Positions 52,025 through 60,182 of a DNA stretch of 64,000 nt are shown here, piece after piece (positions within the stretch are counted from its first letter, which is position 1; the number at the start of each line of letters is the position of its first letter). The notes under the pieces are model-generated. The model was not told the origin of the DNA, did no database searches, and was given only the letters and a program-made list of their open reading frames with translations. The DNA is taken from positions 1-64,000 of the forward strand of contig NZ_JAENRR010000027.1 of assembly GCF_016612505.1 (NCBI RefSeq), written 5' to 3'. The translations under genes were made by a program, and so were the position numbers. The DNA is from Carboxylicivirga marina. GTDB lineage: Bacteria > Bacteroidota > Bacteroidia > Bacteroidales > Marinilabiliaceae.

Positions 52025-54259
52025 ATGGATATACGGGATGAATTAATTCAAGCGCTGGACTTTTCTGAAAGCATTGTTATATTAACGGATGAACGGGGAA
52101 CGATAAGGTATGCCAATAAAAGCTTTGAGAAAAAGTATGGTTATACCCAGAGTGAAGTAGTGGGTGAAAACCCTCGATTGTTTAAAAGTGATTATCACGA
52201 TGCCCAATACTATGAAAACTTATGGACCACCATAAGAAATGGAGAAACATGGCGCGGGATTTTCAAGAATAGAACCAAGTCAGGGGTTTATATCTGGGAG
52301 AAAGCCATCATCAGCCCGGTTATTATAAATGATGAATTAACGGGTTACATTGCTGTAAAAGAAGACATAACCCGCCAACGTGAGTTGGAAGTCCAATTAG
52401 ATCATGATAGTCAGTTTTTAGATGAATTATTTGATAATTCACCAATTGGTATAGCGATTCTTCAGCCATTGTACAATATTGAGGGTGAAGTGCTTGATTT
52501 TATGATTGTGAGGGCCAATCCATCGGCAGGTAATGTAGTTGGTCGACTTGGTATTGTTGGTTTAAAAATAAGTGAAATATTACCAGAATTCGAGATAACT
52601 AAGCGTCGATCCCAATTGATTTTAAATCGAAAATCTTCGTTTGAGACTCATTTTAAAGAGTTAGGAAAATACGTTCGTTATCGTTCTTTCCCATTTGGCA
52701 AAGACAATATCTGTCTGTTCTTTTATGATGTATCGCCTTATCGCCAAACAATTGAAGCGCTTGAGGCCAGTGAGGAACGTTATTTTTCCTTAGTGGAAGA
52801 TGCACCGGCTCTAATTAGCCGTTTTGATAAAGATGGAGTGCTTATTTATGCCAACGAGCAATATTGCAAAGCCTTTGAAGTTGAGCGTAGCGCATTAGTA
52901 GGGAGTTCAATATTTGATTGGTTTCCGGATGATGAAAAAGAACGTGCAAAACGAACAATAAAATCCTTAACTGTACATAACCCAATTAGTGTGGTTGAGC
53001 ACCAACTTGTGCTTAAGAGTGGCAAAATAAAATGGATGCGTTGGCTTGACAGGGCCTTGGTTGACTCGGCAGGAAATATTTTTGAGTACCAGTCGGTAGG
53101 TATGGATTTGACACCATTGAAGCAAACTGAAGTTGAATTAATACAACACCGAAATAAACTTGATGCAGTTGTAAACAGCACCATTGCAGGCATTGGAGTT
53201 GTGACTCCTAAAGGGCGTTTTGTGTTGGTGAATGAGCGAATGCAAAAGCTATTGGGTTTTGATAGTAAAGAGGATATGTATTCATTCACCCATTTACAGG
53301 TGATTCACCCAATGTGGCAGCACGAAGCTGAGCTACATTTCTCTCAACTGCTGGTTGGTGAGGTAAATGATTACAATCTTGAATGTCAATTTTTAAAGAA
53401 AGATGGAAGTACATTTTGGGGCGATTTGCATGTATCACCTATAAAGGATGTAAATGGAAAAATCATTGAGATAATAGGTATTGTTACTGATATAAGTAGT
53501 AAGAAAGAAATTGAATTACAACTAAAGGAACGCGAGTTCAAATTGAAGGAGTTAAATGCAACTAAAGACAAGTTGTTTTCCATTATTGCTCATGATATTA
53601 AAAATCCGTTTAATAGTATTTTAGGATTTGCCAGTCTGCTTAAAAATAACCTTGAACTGTATAGTAAAGAGGAAATTAAAGCTTATATCGAACAGATAGC
53701 AATCAGTAGTGAAAATGTGTATAAATTACTGGATGATTTATTGATTTGGGGCAAAAGTCAGTTAGGGCAGATGATAGTCAAATCACAGTATTTCAGGCCA
53801 AAGAATTTGGTGGATGAAGCCATAGAAAATTACGATGTACAGGCTAGAAATAAAAAGATTCATCTGTCGAATGATATCAACCAACAGGCTGTGGTGTATG
53901 CCGATATTGATATGATGAAGTTTGTGATTAGAAATTTAATACATAATGGAATAAAATTTTCCAATCCCAATGGTGAGGTGAGAAGTTCAACCTTTGAGGT
54001 GGATAATTTTGTTGTTTTATCCATTCGTGATACGGGTATTGGCATCAAACCAGAGAAACTGGATGTGTTATTTGATATTAATGGCTATATCAGCACTTCT
54101 GGTACTGCTGAAGAAAAAGGAACAGGATTGGGGCTCCACCTTTCCAAAGATATGGTTGAGAAAAACGGTGGCTTTATTGAAGTGGAAAGCGAAGTTGGCA
54201 AAGGCACCGAATTCAAAATTCACCTACCCAAGGGTGAAAAAGAAAAAAGCACCGATTAA
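52025..54259 (+). CDS. Soluble multi-PAS sensor histidine kinase
   Basis: 744 residues without membrane segments. Four PAS/PAC units are visible: about 10-130 (FSESIVILTDERGTIRYANKSFEKKYGYTQSEVVGENPRLFKS), 135-240, 250-375 (LVEDAPALISRFDKDGVLIYANEQYCKAF) and 380-500 (GIGVVTPKGRFVLVNERMQKLLGF). The phospho-acceptor helix is KLFSIIAHDIKNPFNSILGFASLL. HATPase_c has MKFVIRNLIHNGIKFSNP (N box), IRDTGIGIKPEKLDVLF and KGTGLGLHLSKDMVEKNGG (G boxes). No receiver domain or adjacent regulator is present, so its partner is unknown. Cytosolic sensing of redox, light or ligand by PAS is possible. Confidence 0.92.
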   Translation: MDIRDELIQALDFSESIVILTDERGTIRYANKSFEKKYGYTQSEVVGENPRLFKSDYHDAQYYENLWTTIRNGETWRGIFKNRTKSGVYIWEKAIISPVIINDELTGYIAVKEDITRQRELEVQLDHDSQFLDELFDNSPIGIAILQPLYNIEGEVLDFMIVRANPSAGNVVGRLGIVGLKISEILPEFEITKRRSQLILNRKSSFETHFKELGKYVRYRSFPFGKDNICLFFYDVSPYRQTIEALEASEERYFSLVEDAPALISRFDKDGVLIYANEQYCKAFEVERSALVGSSIFDWFPDDEKERAKRTIKSLTVHNPISVVEHQLVLKSGKIKWMRWLDRALVDSAGNIFEYQSVGMDLTPLKQTEVELIQHRNKLDAVVNSTIAGIGVVTPKGRFVLVNERMQKLLGFDSKEDMYSFTHLQVIHPMWQHEAELHFSQLLVGEVNDYNLECQFLKKDGSTFWGDLHVSPIKDVNGKIIEIIGIVTDISSKKEIELQLKEREFKLKELNATKDKLFSIIAHDIKNPFNSILGFASLLKNNLELYSKEEIKAYIEQIAISSENVYKLLDDLLIWGKSQLGQMIVKSQYFRPKNLVDEAIENYDVQARNKKIHLSNDINQQAVVYADIDMMKFVIRNLIHNGIKFSNPNGEVRSSTFEVDNFVVLSIRDTGIGIKPEKLDVLFDINGYISTSGTAEEKGTGLGLHLSKDMVEKNGGFIEVESEVGKGTEFKIHLPKGEKEKSTD

Positions 54260-54277
54260 CACGGCGCTTTATTTTCT
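54246..54277. terminator. Terminator between the PAS kinase and kdsA
   Basis: AAAGCACCG (54246-54254) pairs with CGGCGCTTT (54262-54270), one mismatch, with A-rich and T-rich flanks; the genes are convergent. Confidence 0.65.
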
Positions 54278-55099
54278 TTAAAACTTATTCACTACTTTTC
54301 TTATTTCTACCAAGCGGCTCATCAACCCTTCCAGTAAATCCAATTGAAGCATATTGGCACCATCTGATTTAGCATTAGCCGGGTCAAAATGAGTCTCGAT
54401 AAATAAACCATCGGCTCCAACTGCAATACCTGCCCTGGCAACAGTTTCAATTAATTCTGGTTTGCCACCAGTTACGCCACTTGATTGATTGGGCTGTTGT
54501 AACGAGTGGGTAATATCCAACACCACTGGTACATCAAATTGTTTCATGGTCGGAATACCCCGATAATCAACAATCATATCCTGATAGCCAAACATATTAC
54601 CACGCTCGGTTAGAATAACTTCGTCATTACCCATATCGCGCACTTTTTTCACTGCAAATTGCATGGCTTCGGCACTTAAGAACTGTCCTTTTTTAATATT
54701 CACCACTTTGCCGGTTTTGGCTGCAGCCACTAACAAATCTGTTTGGCGACATAAAAAGGCAGGTATTTGTAAAACATCAACATATTCGGCTGCCATGGCT
54801 GCTTCATTAGCTGCATGTATGTCGGTTACAGTAGGCACATCAAATGTTTCGCTTACTTTACGAAGAATCTTTAATGCTTTTTCATCACCAATGCCGCTAA
54901 AGGAATCAATGCGCGAGCGGTTAGCTTTGCGGTATGAGCCTTTAAAAATGTATGGAATCTCCAGCTTATTAGTGATTTCAACAGCTCTTTCGGCAATGCG
55001 TAATGCCATTTCTTCACCTTCGATGGCGCAAGGACCGGCTAATAAAAAGAAATTGCCGCTATTGGTATGTTTAATCTTTGGTATTTTATTGATATCCAT
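54278..55099 (-). CDS. kdsA: 3-deoxy-8-phosphooctulonate synthase, metal-dependent class
   Basis: 273 residues. It condenses arabinose-5-phosphate and PEP to Kdo-8-P for LPS core/lipid A. Signatures: FFLLAGPCAIEGEEMALRIAE, FKGSYRKANRSRIDSFSGIGDEKALKIL, TDIHAANEAAMAAEYVDVLQIPAFLCRQTDLLVAAAKTGKVVNIKKGQF, LTERGNMFGYQDMIVDYRGIP and GADGLFIETHFDPANAKSDGANML. Cys24 in AGPCAIE is the metal ligand of the Aquifex-type enzymes, where E. coli KdsA has Asn. Class II metal dependence is therefore predicted. It lies 110 bp downstream of rarA in the same direction. Confidence 0.95.
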   Translation of the reverse strand: MDINKIPKIKHTNSGNFFLLAGPCAIEGEEMALRIAERAVEITNKLEIPYIFKGSYRKANRSRIDSFSGIGDEKALKILRKVSETFDVPTVTDIHAANEAAMAAEYVDVLQIPAFLCRQTDLLVAAAKTGKVVNIKKGQFLSAEAMQFAVKKVRDMGNDEVILTERGNMFGYQDMIVDYRGIPTMKQFDVPVVLDITHSLQQPNQSSGVTGGKPELIETVARAGIAVGADGLFIETHFDPANAKSDGANMLQLDLLEGLMSRLVEIRKVVNKF

Positions 55100-55209
55100 A
55101 GTCGTAAATTAATCCGAAGTCCGGTAGTTCGAAATCCGTTGTTTTATATTGATTTACAAAAGTAATAATCAATCTTGATACTTGCACCTTTTGTCTTGTA
55201 TCTCTTTTC

Positions 55210-56490
55210 TTACTTAAACCTGTCTTTCCACAAAAACTTCATGCGTTCATCCACCTTGCTTTCCTGTGGGTTGTTTTGTGGGTGATAAATGCGTTGGTCT
55301 TGTAATTCATCCGGCATATAATCCTGCTCTACAAAATTGTTGGGATAACTATGTGAATAAAGGTATTCTTTGCCATAGTTTAATTCCTTCATCAATTTAG
55401 TAGGAGCATTTCGCAAGTGAAGAGGAACAGGTAGATTACCAGTTTGCTTGACCATTACCTGTGCATCTTTAATAGCCTGATAGGCCGAGTTGCTCTTAGG
55501 GCTGGTGGCCAGATAAATGGTGACTTGCGATAGGATAATGCGCGACTCGGGCCAGCCAACTGTTTTAATCGCTTCGAAACAATTGGTTGCCAGTAACAAG
55601 GCATTTGGGTTGGCCAGGCCGATATCTTCTGAGGCCGAAATGATCAGTCGGCGGGCAATGAACTTGGGGTCCTCGCCACCTTCCACCATTCGGGCTAACC
55701 AGTAGACTGCTGCATCGGGGTCGCTTCCACGTATGGATTTGATAAATGCTGAGATGATATCATAGTGCAGCTCACCATTTTTATCGTATTGGGCAGGGTT
55801 CTGCTGCAAATGGGTGGTCACCAGCTTATCGGTAATCTCAATTTTATCGCTACTTATTTCGGCATTAGTAACCAGCTCCAGTATATTCAATAGTTTACGA
55901 GCATCACCACCAGAATAGCGTAACAATGCTGTATCTTCTTTTATTTCAATTGATTTCTCTTTTAGTAAGATGTCTGTCGAAAGTACTTTATTTACTAAAT
56001 CGAGTAAATCCTCTTGCTCTAATGACTTTAATACATATACCTGGCAGCGGGACAATAAAGGCGAAATAACCTCAAAAGATGGATTCTCAGTAGTAGCGCC
56101 AATCAAGGTAATAACACCTTCTTCAACAGCGCCCAATAAGCTATCCTGCTGTGACTTGCTAAAACGGTGTATCTCATCGATAAATAAAATGGGAGAGGGC
56201 GAACTGAAAAAGCGTGCTTTTCTTGCTTTCTCAATGGCTTCACGCACATCTTTCACTCCCGAATTAATGGCCGACAGCACAAAGAACGGTCGCTCCAACT
56301 GCTTAGAAATGATTTTGGCCAGTGTGGTTTTACCTACTCCCGGAGGCCCCCATAATATGATGGATGAAATCACTTTACGATCAATCATCTTTCGCAGTAC
56401 AGCACCTTCACCAACCAGGTGTTTCTGACCAATATATTGTTCCAGATTTGTTGGCCGCATGCGTTCGGCCAATGGAGGATATCCGCTCAT
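55210..56490 (-). CDS. rarA: Replication-associated recombination protein A (AAA+ ATPase)
   Basis: 426 residues from ATG 56490. Upstream codons (to 56664) run into the hairpin repeat and the ybaK region and are not coding. The N-terminal PLAERMRPTNLEQYIGQKHLVGEGAVLRKM is the RarA/MgsA/WRNIP signature. Walker A is LWGPPGVGKTTLAKI, Walker B ILFIDEIHRFSKSQQD, sensor 1 IGATTENPSFEV, and arginine-finger region LLSRCQVYVL. The MgsA C-domain follows (GSDPDAAVYWLARMVEGGEDPKFIARRLIISASEDIGLANP). It acts at stalled replication forks. A -7 box TATTTTTG lies at the complement of 56512-56519. Confidence 0.94.
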   Translation of the reverse strand: MSGYPPLAERMRPTNLEQYIGQKHLVGEGAVLRKMIDRKVISSIILWGPPGVGKTTLAKIISKQLERPFFVLSAINSGVKDVREAIEKARKARFFSSPSPILFIDEIHRFSKSQQDSLLGAVEEGVITLIGATTENPSFEVISPLLSRCQVYVLKSLEQEDLLDLVNKVLSTDILLKEKSIEIKEDTALLRYSGGDARKLLNILELVTNAEISSDKIEITDKLVTTHLQQNPAQYDKNGELHYDIISAFIKSIRGSDPDAAVYWLARMVEGGEDPKFIARRLIISASEDIGLANPNALLLATNCFEAIKTVGWPESRIILSQVTIYLATSPKSNSAYQAIKDAQVMVKQTGNLPVPLHLRNAPTKLMKELNYGKEYLYSHSYPNNFVEQDYMPDELQDQRIYHPQNNPQESKVDERMKFLWKDRFK

Positions 56491-56549
56491 GTAAATTTCA
56501 TTTTGAGGATTCAAAAATACAAAAAGGAAACTTAAATTTGTGCTTAAAA

Positions 56550-56580
56550 CGGATGTCATCGCTCTAAGCGATGACATCCG
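56550..56580. repeat. Hairpin repeat family A, copy 1
   Basis: 14-bp perfect arms CGGATGTCATCGCT (56550-56563) and its complement (56567-56580), loop CTA. It lies in the 107-bp gap between the divergent rarA and ybaK starts, so it is not a terminator. Confidence 0.85.
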
Positions 56581-56597
56581 CGTGCAAATAAATCGAT

Positions 56598-57080
56598 ATG
56601 CCAAAACAAACAAAGACCAACGCCATGCGTATTCTCGACCGTAACAAGGTGGAGTACGCCTCATTTCAATATTTTACCGACGAAGAAAATACGGATGGTA
56701 CGCTCGTAGCACGTATGAATAATCGTGATACTAATCTTGTGCATAAAACATTGGTTGCCAAAAGTGTAAAAAATGAACTGTATGTCTTTGTTATTCCCAT
56801 AAATAAAGAATTGGATTTGAAAAAGGCAGCCCTGGCAGCAGGCGAGAAAAAGATAGAGATGTTACCTCATAAAGAACTATTGAAATACACCGGTTATATC
56901 AAGGGGGGCTGCTCGCCGATTGGTATGAAAAAGCAATACCCTACATTTCTGGAGTTAAGCTCAGAAGAGTTGGGAAAAATGATTGTGAGTGGTGGTAAAA
57001 AAGGACAGATTATAGAAATAGAGATTGATGATTTACTCTCCACCATTAAAGGTCAGTTAAAAGATTTGGTTAAGATGTAG
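56598..57080 (+). CDS. ybaK: Cys-tRNA(Pro)/Cys-tRNA(Cys) deacylase YbaK/EbsC type
   Basis: 160 residues. The YbaK/ProRS-editing fold shows KTNAMRILDRNKVEYASFQYFTDEEN, VHKTLVAKSVKNELYVFVIPINKELDLKKAALAAGEKKIEMLPHKELLKYTGYIKGGCSPIGMKKQYPTFLE. The GYIKGGCSPIG loop and the Lys in the VAKS region are the substrate-specificity marks of YbaK. It hydrolyses Cys-tRNA(Pro) mischarged by ProRS, in the cytosol. It is bounded by hairpin repeats: copy 1 before the start (18 bp) and a half copy 4 bp after the stop. Confidence 0.93.
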   Translation: MPKQTKTNAMRILDRNKVEYASFQYFTDEENTDGTLVARMNNRDTNLVHKTLVAKSVKNELYVFVIPINKELDLKKAALAAGEKKIEMLPHKELLKYTGYIKGGCSPIGMKKQYPTFLELSSEELGKMIVSGGKKGQIIEIEIDDLLSTIKGQLKDLVKM

Positions 57081-57083
57081 CAT

Positions 57084-57100
57084 GGATGTCATCGCTCTAA
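57084..57100 (+). repeat. Hairpin repeat family A, half copy
   Basis: GGATGTCATCGCTCTAA matches the left arm and loop of copies 1-3; the right arm is missing (ATCC follows). It starts 4 bp after the ybaK stop. Confidence 0.75.
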
Positions 57101-57126
57101 ATCCTTACAAATTATATTTTGTGTCA

Positions 57127-57343
57127 GATCACCATGATCCTGGAAAAAACTGTTTTTCGTAGGATCATGATGACGATTGGAGAAACGTCAGCGTTTTATC
57201 AATCGTCACCATGACGAATGGCCCCGCGGCAATGTTTTGGCAATAATCATGATGACGATTCGTAAAACGCACGTGTTTGTTCAATCGTCATCATGACGTT
57301 GCGTGAAAACATGGGGAAATGCCAATCGTCAGCATGACGTTTG
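57127..57343. repeat. Array of six palindromic units at ~40-bp period
   Basis: Units of consensus ATCGTCATCATGACGAT, or its close variants, are centred near 57133, 57171, 57211, 57253, 57292 and 57332. The first unit is the most divergent (GATCACCATGATCC). Units are self-complementary and neighbouring units also pair with each other: 57246-57260 with 57283-57296 share a 13-bp perfect inverted match. The 20-bp intervals each hold AAAAC or GTTTT stretches. No gene is visible in 57101-57527; this array and repeat copy 2 fill most of it. Confidence 0.75.
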
Positions 57344-57386
57344 TAAACTAACTATATGTTTGTACCAAAAAGATATATTCAAAGTA

Positions 57387-57419
57387 ACGGATGTCATCGC
57401 TCTGAGCGATGACATCCGT
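57387..57419. repeat. Hairpin repeat family A, copy 2
   Basis: 15-bp perfect arms from ACGGATGTCATCGCT (57387-57401) with loop CTG and the complement at 57405-57419. It lies 109 bp before the DUF4395 start. Confidence 0.85.
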
Positions 57420-57527
57420 GCTTGAGAAATAACTATCAGCCTTTTTAGAAAAGAAATTTACAATCTATTAACACTGATAATAATTGAATGTTATTATTTT
57501 TGGCATCTAAATTACAATAAATAAGAT

Positions 57528-58064
57528 ATGGCATTTTTTAGTTTTGGTGAGTATAAAGACGATTTAGGATACAAAGTGGTAGATGAGCGTGTATGGCGCG
57601 GAAGTGCAGGCATTATGTTGTTGCTGGGGATCATTGCTTCTATTAATGGCTTTATCCTTAATAAGTATGAGGTTATTCCTTATATATCAGGTTTTTTGAT
57701 GATAAACTTTGCCATTGGCGTATTTGTTAATCCAAAGTTTTCGCCAACAGCATTGTTATCGCGAATGGTGACTTATAATCAAAGTTCGCTATGGATTGGT
57801 GCCGTACAAAAGCGCTTTGCGTGGAGCCTGGGATTAGGATTATCCATCACTATTTTTGTTTTATCACTACAGTTAGTGAACGATGCGTCATATTTTAATC
57901 CTGTTTGCCTGCTTTGTTTAGTCTGCCTGCTTCTATTATATCTTGAGTCGGTATTTGGTATTTGTGTGGGATGTCAGATTTACCATGGTGCTATCCGATT
58001 AAAAATTATTAAAGCACCTGAGGTGAAGCCTAATTGTATGGGCGATTCGTGCGACGTAAATTAG
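57528..58064 (+). CDS. DUF4395 family membrane protein
   Basis: 178 residues with four membrane helices (about 28-46, 53-70, 95-116 and 125-145). DUF4395 (PF14340) signatures are DERVWRGSAGIMLLLGIIASINGFIL, FAIGVFVNPKFSPTALLSR and the cysteine-rich NPVCLLCLVCLLLLYLESVFGICVGCQIY with a CxxC-like CVGC. Two more Cys lie near the C-terminus (CMGDSC). The family is often linked to thiol or rhodanese chemistry but has no proven function. Single gene with ATG 57528 and its own strong terminator. Confidence 0.85.
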   Translation: MAFFSFGEYKDDLGYKVVDERVWRGSAGIMLLLGIIASINGFILNKYEVIPYISGFLMINFAIGVFVNPKFSPTALLSRMVTYNQSSLWIGAVQKRFAWSLGLGLSITIFVLSLQLVNDASYFNPVCLLCLVCLLLLYLESVFGICVGCQIYHGAIRLKIIKAPEVKPNCMGDSCDVN

Positions 58065-58085
58065 AAATTAATCTTCTATAATAGG

Positions 58086-58118
58086 AGCCCAAAGCATTAT
58101 GCTTTGGGCTTTTTTTTT
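58086..58118 (+). terminator. Intrinsic terminator of the DUF4395 gene
   Basis: 11-bp perfect stem AGCCCAAAGCA / TGCTTTGGGCT, TTA loop, eight T residues. Confidence 0.93.
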
Positions 58119-58175
58119 CTCTTCAATTCACATGATACATTTGAAGCACGTTGCGTTTTCATATTGTTTGGGCAG

Positions 58176-58207
58176 ACGGATGTCATCGCTTTAAGCGAGA
58201 CATCCGT
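58176..58207. repeat. Hairpin repeat family A, copy 3
   Basis: ACGGATGTCATCGCT (58176-58190), loop TTA, then AGCGAGACATCCGT (58194-58207): the right arm lacks one T relative to copies 1 and 2. It lies 56 bp before msrA. Confidence 0.8.
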
Positions 58208-58262
58208 GGTACGTTAATTAAACATTCGACTTACAGCCCTGTTATGCTTGAAAGAAATAGAT

Positions 58263-58856
58263 ATGAAAGCAATTAGTTGCATTATATTAACCATAATGGT
58301 GAGCATAAATATGACGGGAAAAGAGAAAGCCAAAGCAACTTTTGGCGGTGGATGTTTTTGGTGTACAGAAGCTTTTTTTGATGCTTTAGAAGGTGTTGAG
58401 AAAGTTGAATCGGGCTATAGTGGTGGTCATACTGATAATCCAAGCTACAAAGAGATATGCACCGGCTTAACCGGGCATGCCGAGGTGGTTCAAATTACCT
58501 ATGATCCGAATGTAATTGAGTTTGTTGATTTGCTCGAAGTGTTTTTCGCCACACATGATCCTACAACTTTAAACAGGCAAGGGGGCGATGTGGGAACACA
58601 ATATCGTTCAGTGGTGTTTTACCACAGCCAGGAGCAAAAAGAAACCACTGAAATGGTTATTGAAACACTCGAAAAAGAGAAGGTTTTTAACAACCCGGTT
58701 GTTACGGAAGTAAGTGCTATCGGCAAGTTTTATGAGGCAGAGAATTACCATCAGGATTATTTTGCCAATAACCCTAAACAGCCATATTGTAACGTGGTTA
58801 TCAATCCAAAGTTGAAGAAGTTCAGAAAGATGTTTGCTGAAAAACTGAAAGATTAA
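58263..58856 (+). CDS. msrA: Exported peptide-methionine (S)-S-oxide reductase
   Basis: 197 residues from ATG 58263. An upstream TTG frame (58248) adds five codons before the signal. The N-terminal hydrophobic segment (MKAISCIILTIMVSINMTG) suggests export to the periplasm. The catalytic loop GGGCFWCTEAFFDALEGVEKVESGYSGGHTDNPSY carries the nucleophile Cys31 and Cys34 (GCFWC form). The family marks GDVGTQYRSVVFYHSQEQ and FYEAENYHQDYFANNP are present. It reduces S-epimer methionine sulfoxide in proteins. No MsrB domain is fused. It runs toward pyrBI; whether it has its own terminator is unclear. Confidence 0.94.
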   Translation: MKAISCIILTIMVSINMTGKEKAKATFGGGCFWCTEAFFDALEGVEKVESGYSGGHTDNPSYKEICTGLTGHAEVVQITYDPNVIEFVDLLEVFFATHDPTTLNRQGGDVGTQYRSVVFYHSQEQKETTEMVIETLEKEKVFNNPVVTEVSAIGKFYEAENYHQDYFANNPKQPYCNVVINPKLKKFRKMFAEKLKD

Positions 58857-58936
58857 TTGTTTTGAGTAAGTTGCAGTTAATGAGGTATTTATGTTGGTGT
58901 GGAGTGTTTATGTGTAAATTTAACCTTAATAAAAGG

Positions 58937-58968
58937 TTGTTTTATAACATGAAAATTCCCTATCTTTG
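58937..58968 (+). promoter_or_regulatory. pyrBI promoter
   Basis: TTG (58937-58939), 21 bp, then TATCTTTG (58961-58968), a perfect -7 box. The predicted transcription start is near 58973, just before the leader ATG at 58978. Confidence 0.65.
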
Positions 58969-58977
58969 AACTCCGGA

Positions 58978-59259
58978 ATGAGACAACAGATTGATCAATA
59001 TTGGCGACGACGAAAGTCAGACAATCATCCGGAAAAAGATGGTTTAAGATGCCTTTTTTCCTCTTTCTCATTCAACCGCATTAATGTTGAGATACTTATT
59101 GTTTTTAAATATATTAAAGAAGACCTGATTTTTATTTCAGGTCTTTTTTTTGTGTCTTTTTTAATGCATCCCCCACAGATTATTGCAAATACATATAGTA
59201 ATCCAAACCAAATAATGTGGGAGCTTTCTCACACAAAACAATTAGCAAATGAAGGATAA
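58978..59259 (+). CDS. Putative pyrBI leader peptide overlapping pyrB
   Basis: 93 codons from ATG 58978 to TAA 59257-59259, so the frame overlaps the pyrB start (59249) by 11 bases. Early codons give a basic segment ([20 protein letters not shown]), then the U-rich tract of [10 protein letters not shown] (59053-59076). The frame continues through a terminator hairpin (59120-59151). There is no family match and the second half looks random. The layout, not the sequence, recalls E. coli pyrL: short leader gene, U-rich pause tract, terminator within the leader, end near pyrB. Translation is unproven. Confidence 0.45.
   Translation: MRQQIDQYWRRRKSDNHPEKDGLRCLFSSFSFNRINVEILIVFKYIKEDLIFISGLFFVSFLMHPPQIIANTYSNPNQIMWELSHTKQLANEG
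59120..59151 (+). terminator. Candidate attenuator upstream of pyrB
   Basis: AAGACCTGA (59120-59128) and TCAGGTCTT (59137-59145) pair; the run from 59142 ends in eight T residues. It lies 98 bp before pyrB, downstream of the pyrBI promoter. It could also be a distant terminator of msrA. Confidence 0.82.
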
Positions 59260-60157
59260 AAGTTTAGTTTCCATTACCGATTTCTCGAAGGAAGAAATCT
59301 TGCGCATTGTGGAATTGGCAGCCGAATTTGAAGCCAATCCTAACCAGAAGTTGTTAGATGGTAAAGTGGTATCAAGCTTATTTTTTGAGCCATCAACCCG
59401 TACTCGTTTGAGTTTTGAAACGGCCATCAATCGTTTAGGTGGAGGTATCATTGGTTTTACCGATTCATCATCATCATCTACCTCTAAAGGTGAGTCCTTA
59501 AATGATACCATCAAAATGGTGAGTAACTATAGTGATTTGATTGTGATGCGTCACCCATTAGAAGGTTCAGCACGTTATGCTTCTGAAGTTTCTGATGTGC
59601 CGGTTATCAATGCCGGAGATGGAGCTAATCAACATCCAACACAAACACTGTTGGATATGTACTCGATTTATAAAACTCAGGGAACATTAGATAATCTTAA
59701 TATTTTCCTTGTTGGCGATTTAAAGTATGGCCGTACTGTTCATTCATTGATGATGGCTATGTCGCAGTTTAATCCAACATTTAATTTTATTTCGCCAGAT
59801 TCATTGAAGATGCCGGATGAGTATAAGCTTTTCCTTGATAAGCAAGGTATTAAGTACTACGAGCACCATGAGTTTACAGATATCATTGAAGAAGCAGACA
59901 TATTATACATGACACGTGTTCAGCGTGAGCGTTTTTCAGACCCTATCGAATACGAAAAGGTTAAGAACGTGTATGTACTTCGCAATGCTATGTTAGATAA
60001 TACCAAAGATAATTTACGTATTCTTCATCCACTGCCACGTGTAAATGAGATACACACCGATGTGGATGCCAATCCAAAAGCCTACTATTTTGAGCAGGCC
60101 GAAAATGGTGTTTATGCCCGTATGGCAATTATGGCCTCTATTTTAGGAGTGAAGTAA
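59249..60157 (+). CDS. pyrB: Aspartate carbamoyltransferase catalytic subunit
   Basis: 302 residues. It makes N-carbamoyl-aspartate from carbamoyl phosphate and aspartate, the second step of UMP synthesis. The carbamoyl-phosphate site is [16 protein letters not shown] (Ser49-Thr50-Arg51-Thr-Arg53), with the loop [32 protein letters not shown] and [15 protein letters not shown] are also conserved, and the aspartate-binding site is [10 protein letters not shown] with HPLPRVNEI. Followed at 25 bp by pyrI, so it is the class B holoenzyme. A leader frame overlaps its start and an attenuator precedes it. Confidence 0.97.
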   Translation: MKDKSLVSITDFSKEEILRIVELAAEFEANPNQKLLDGKVVSSLFFEPSTRTRLSFETAINRLGGGIIGFTDSSSSSTSKGESLNDTIKMVSNYSDLIVMRHPLEGSARYASEVSDVPVINAGDGANQHPTQTLLDMYSIYKTQGTLDNLNIFLVGDLKYGRTVHSLMMAMSQFNPTFNFISPDSLKMPDEYKLFLDKQGIKYYEHHEFTDIIEEADILYMTRVQRERFSDPIEYEKVKNVYVLRNAMLDNTKDNLRILHPLPRVNEIHTDVDANPKAYYFEQAENGVYARMAIMASILGVK

Positions 60158-60182
60158 GTCGTATTTTAAAAAGTATTGAATC

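Noticed and set aside
56491-56664. 58-residue N-terminal extension of RarA
   Set aside because: It crosses a hairpin repeat, the rarA -7 box and the ybaK start; RarA homologues begin at the PLAERMRP segment.
57127-57343. CRISPR array
   Set aside because: Repeats are degenerate palindromes, spacers share sequence and pair with each other, and no cas genes are present.
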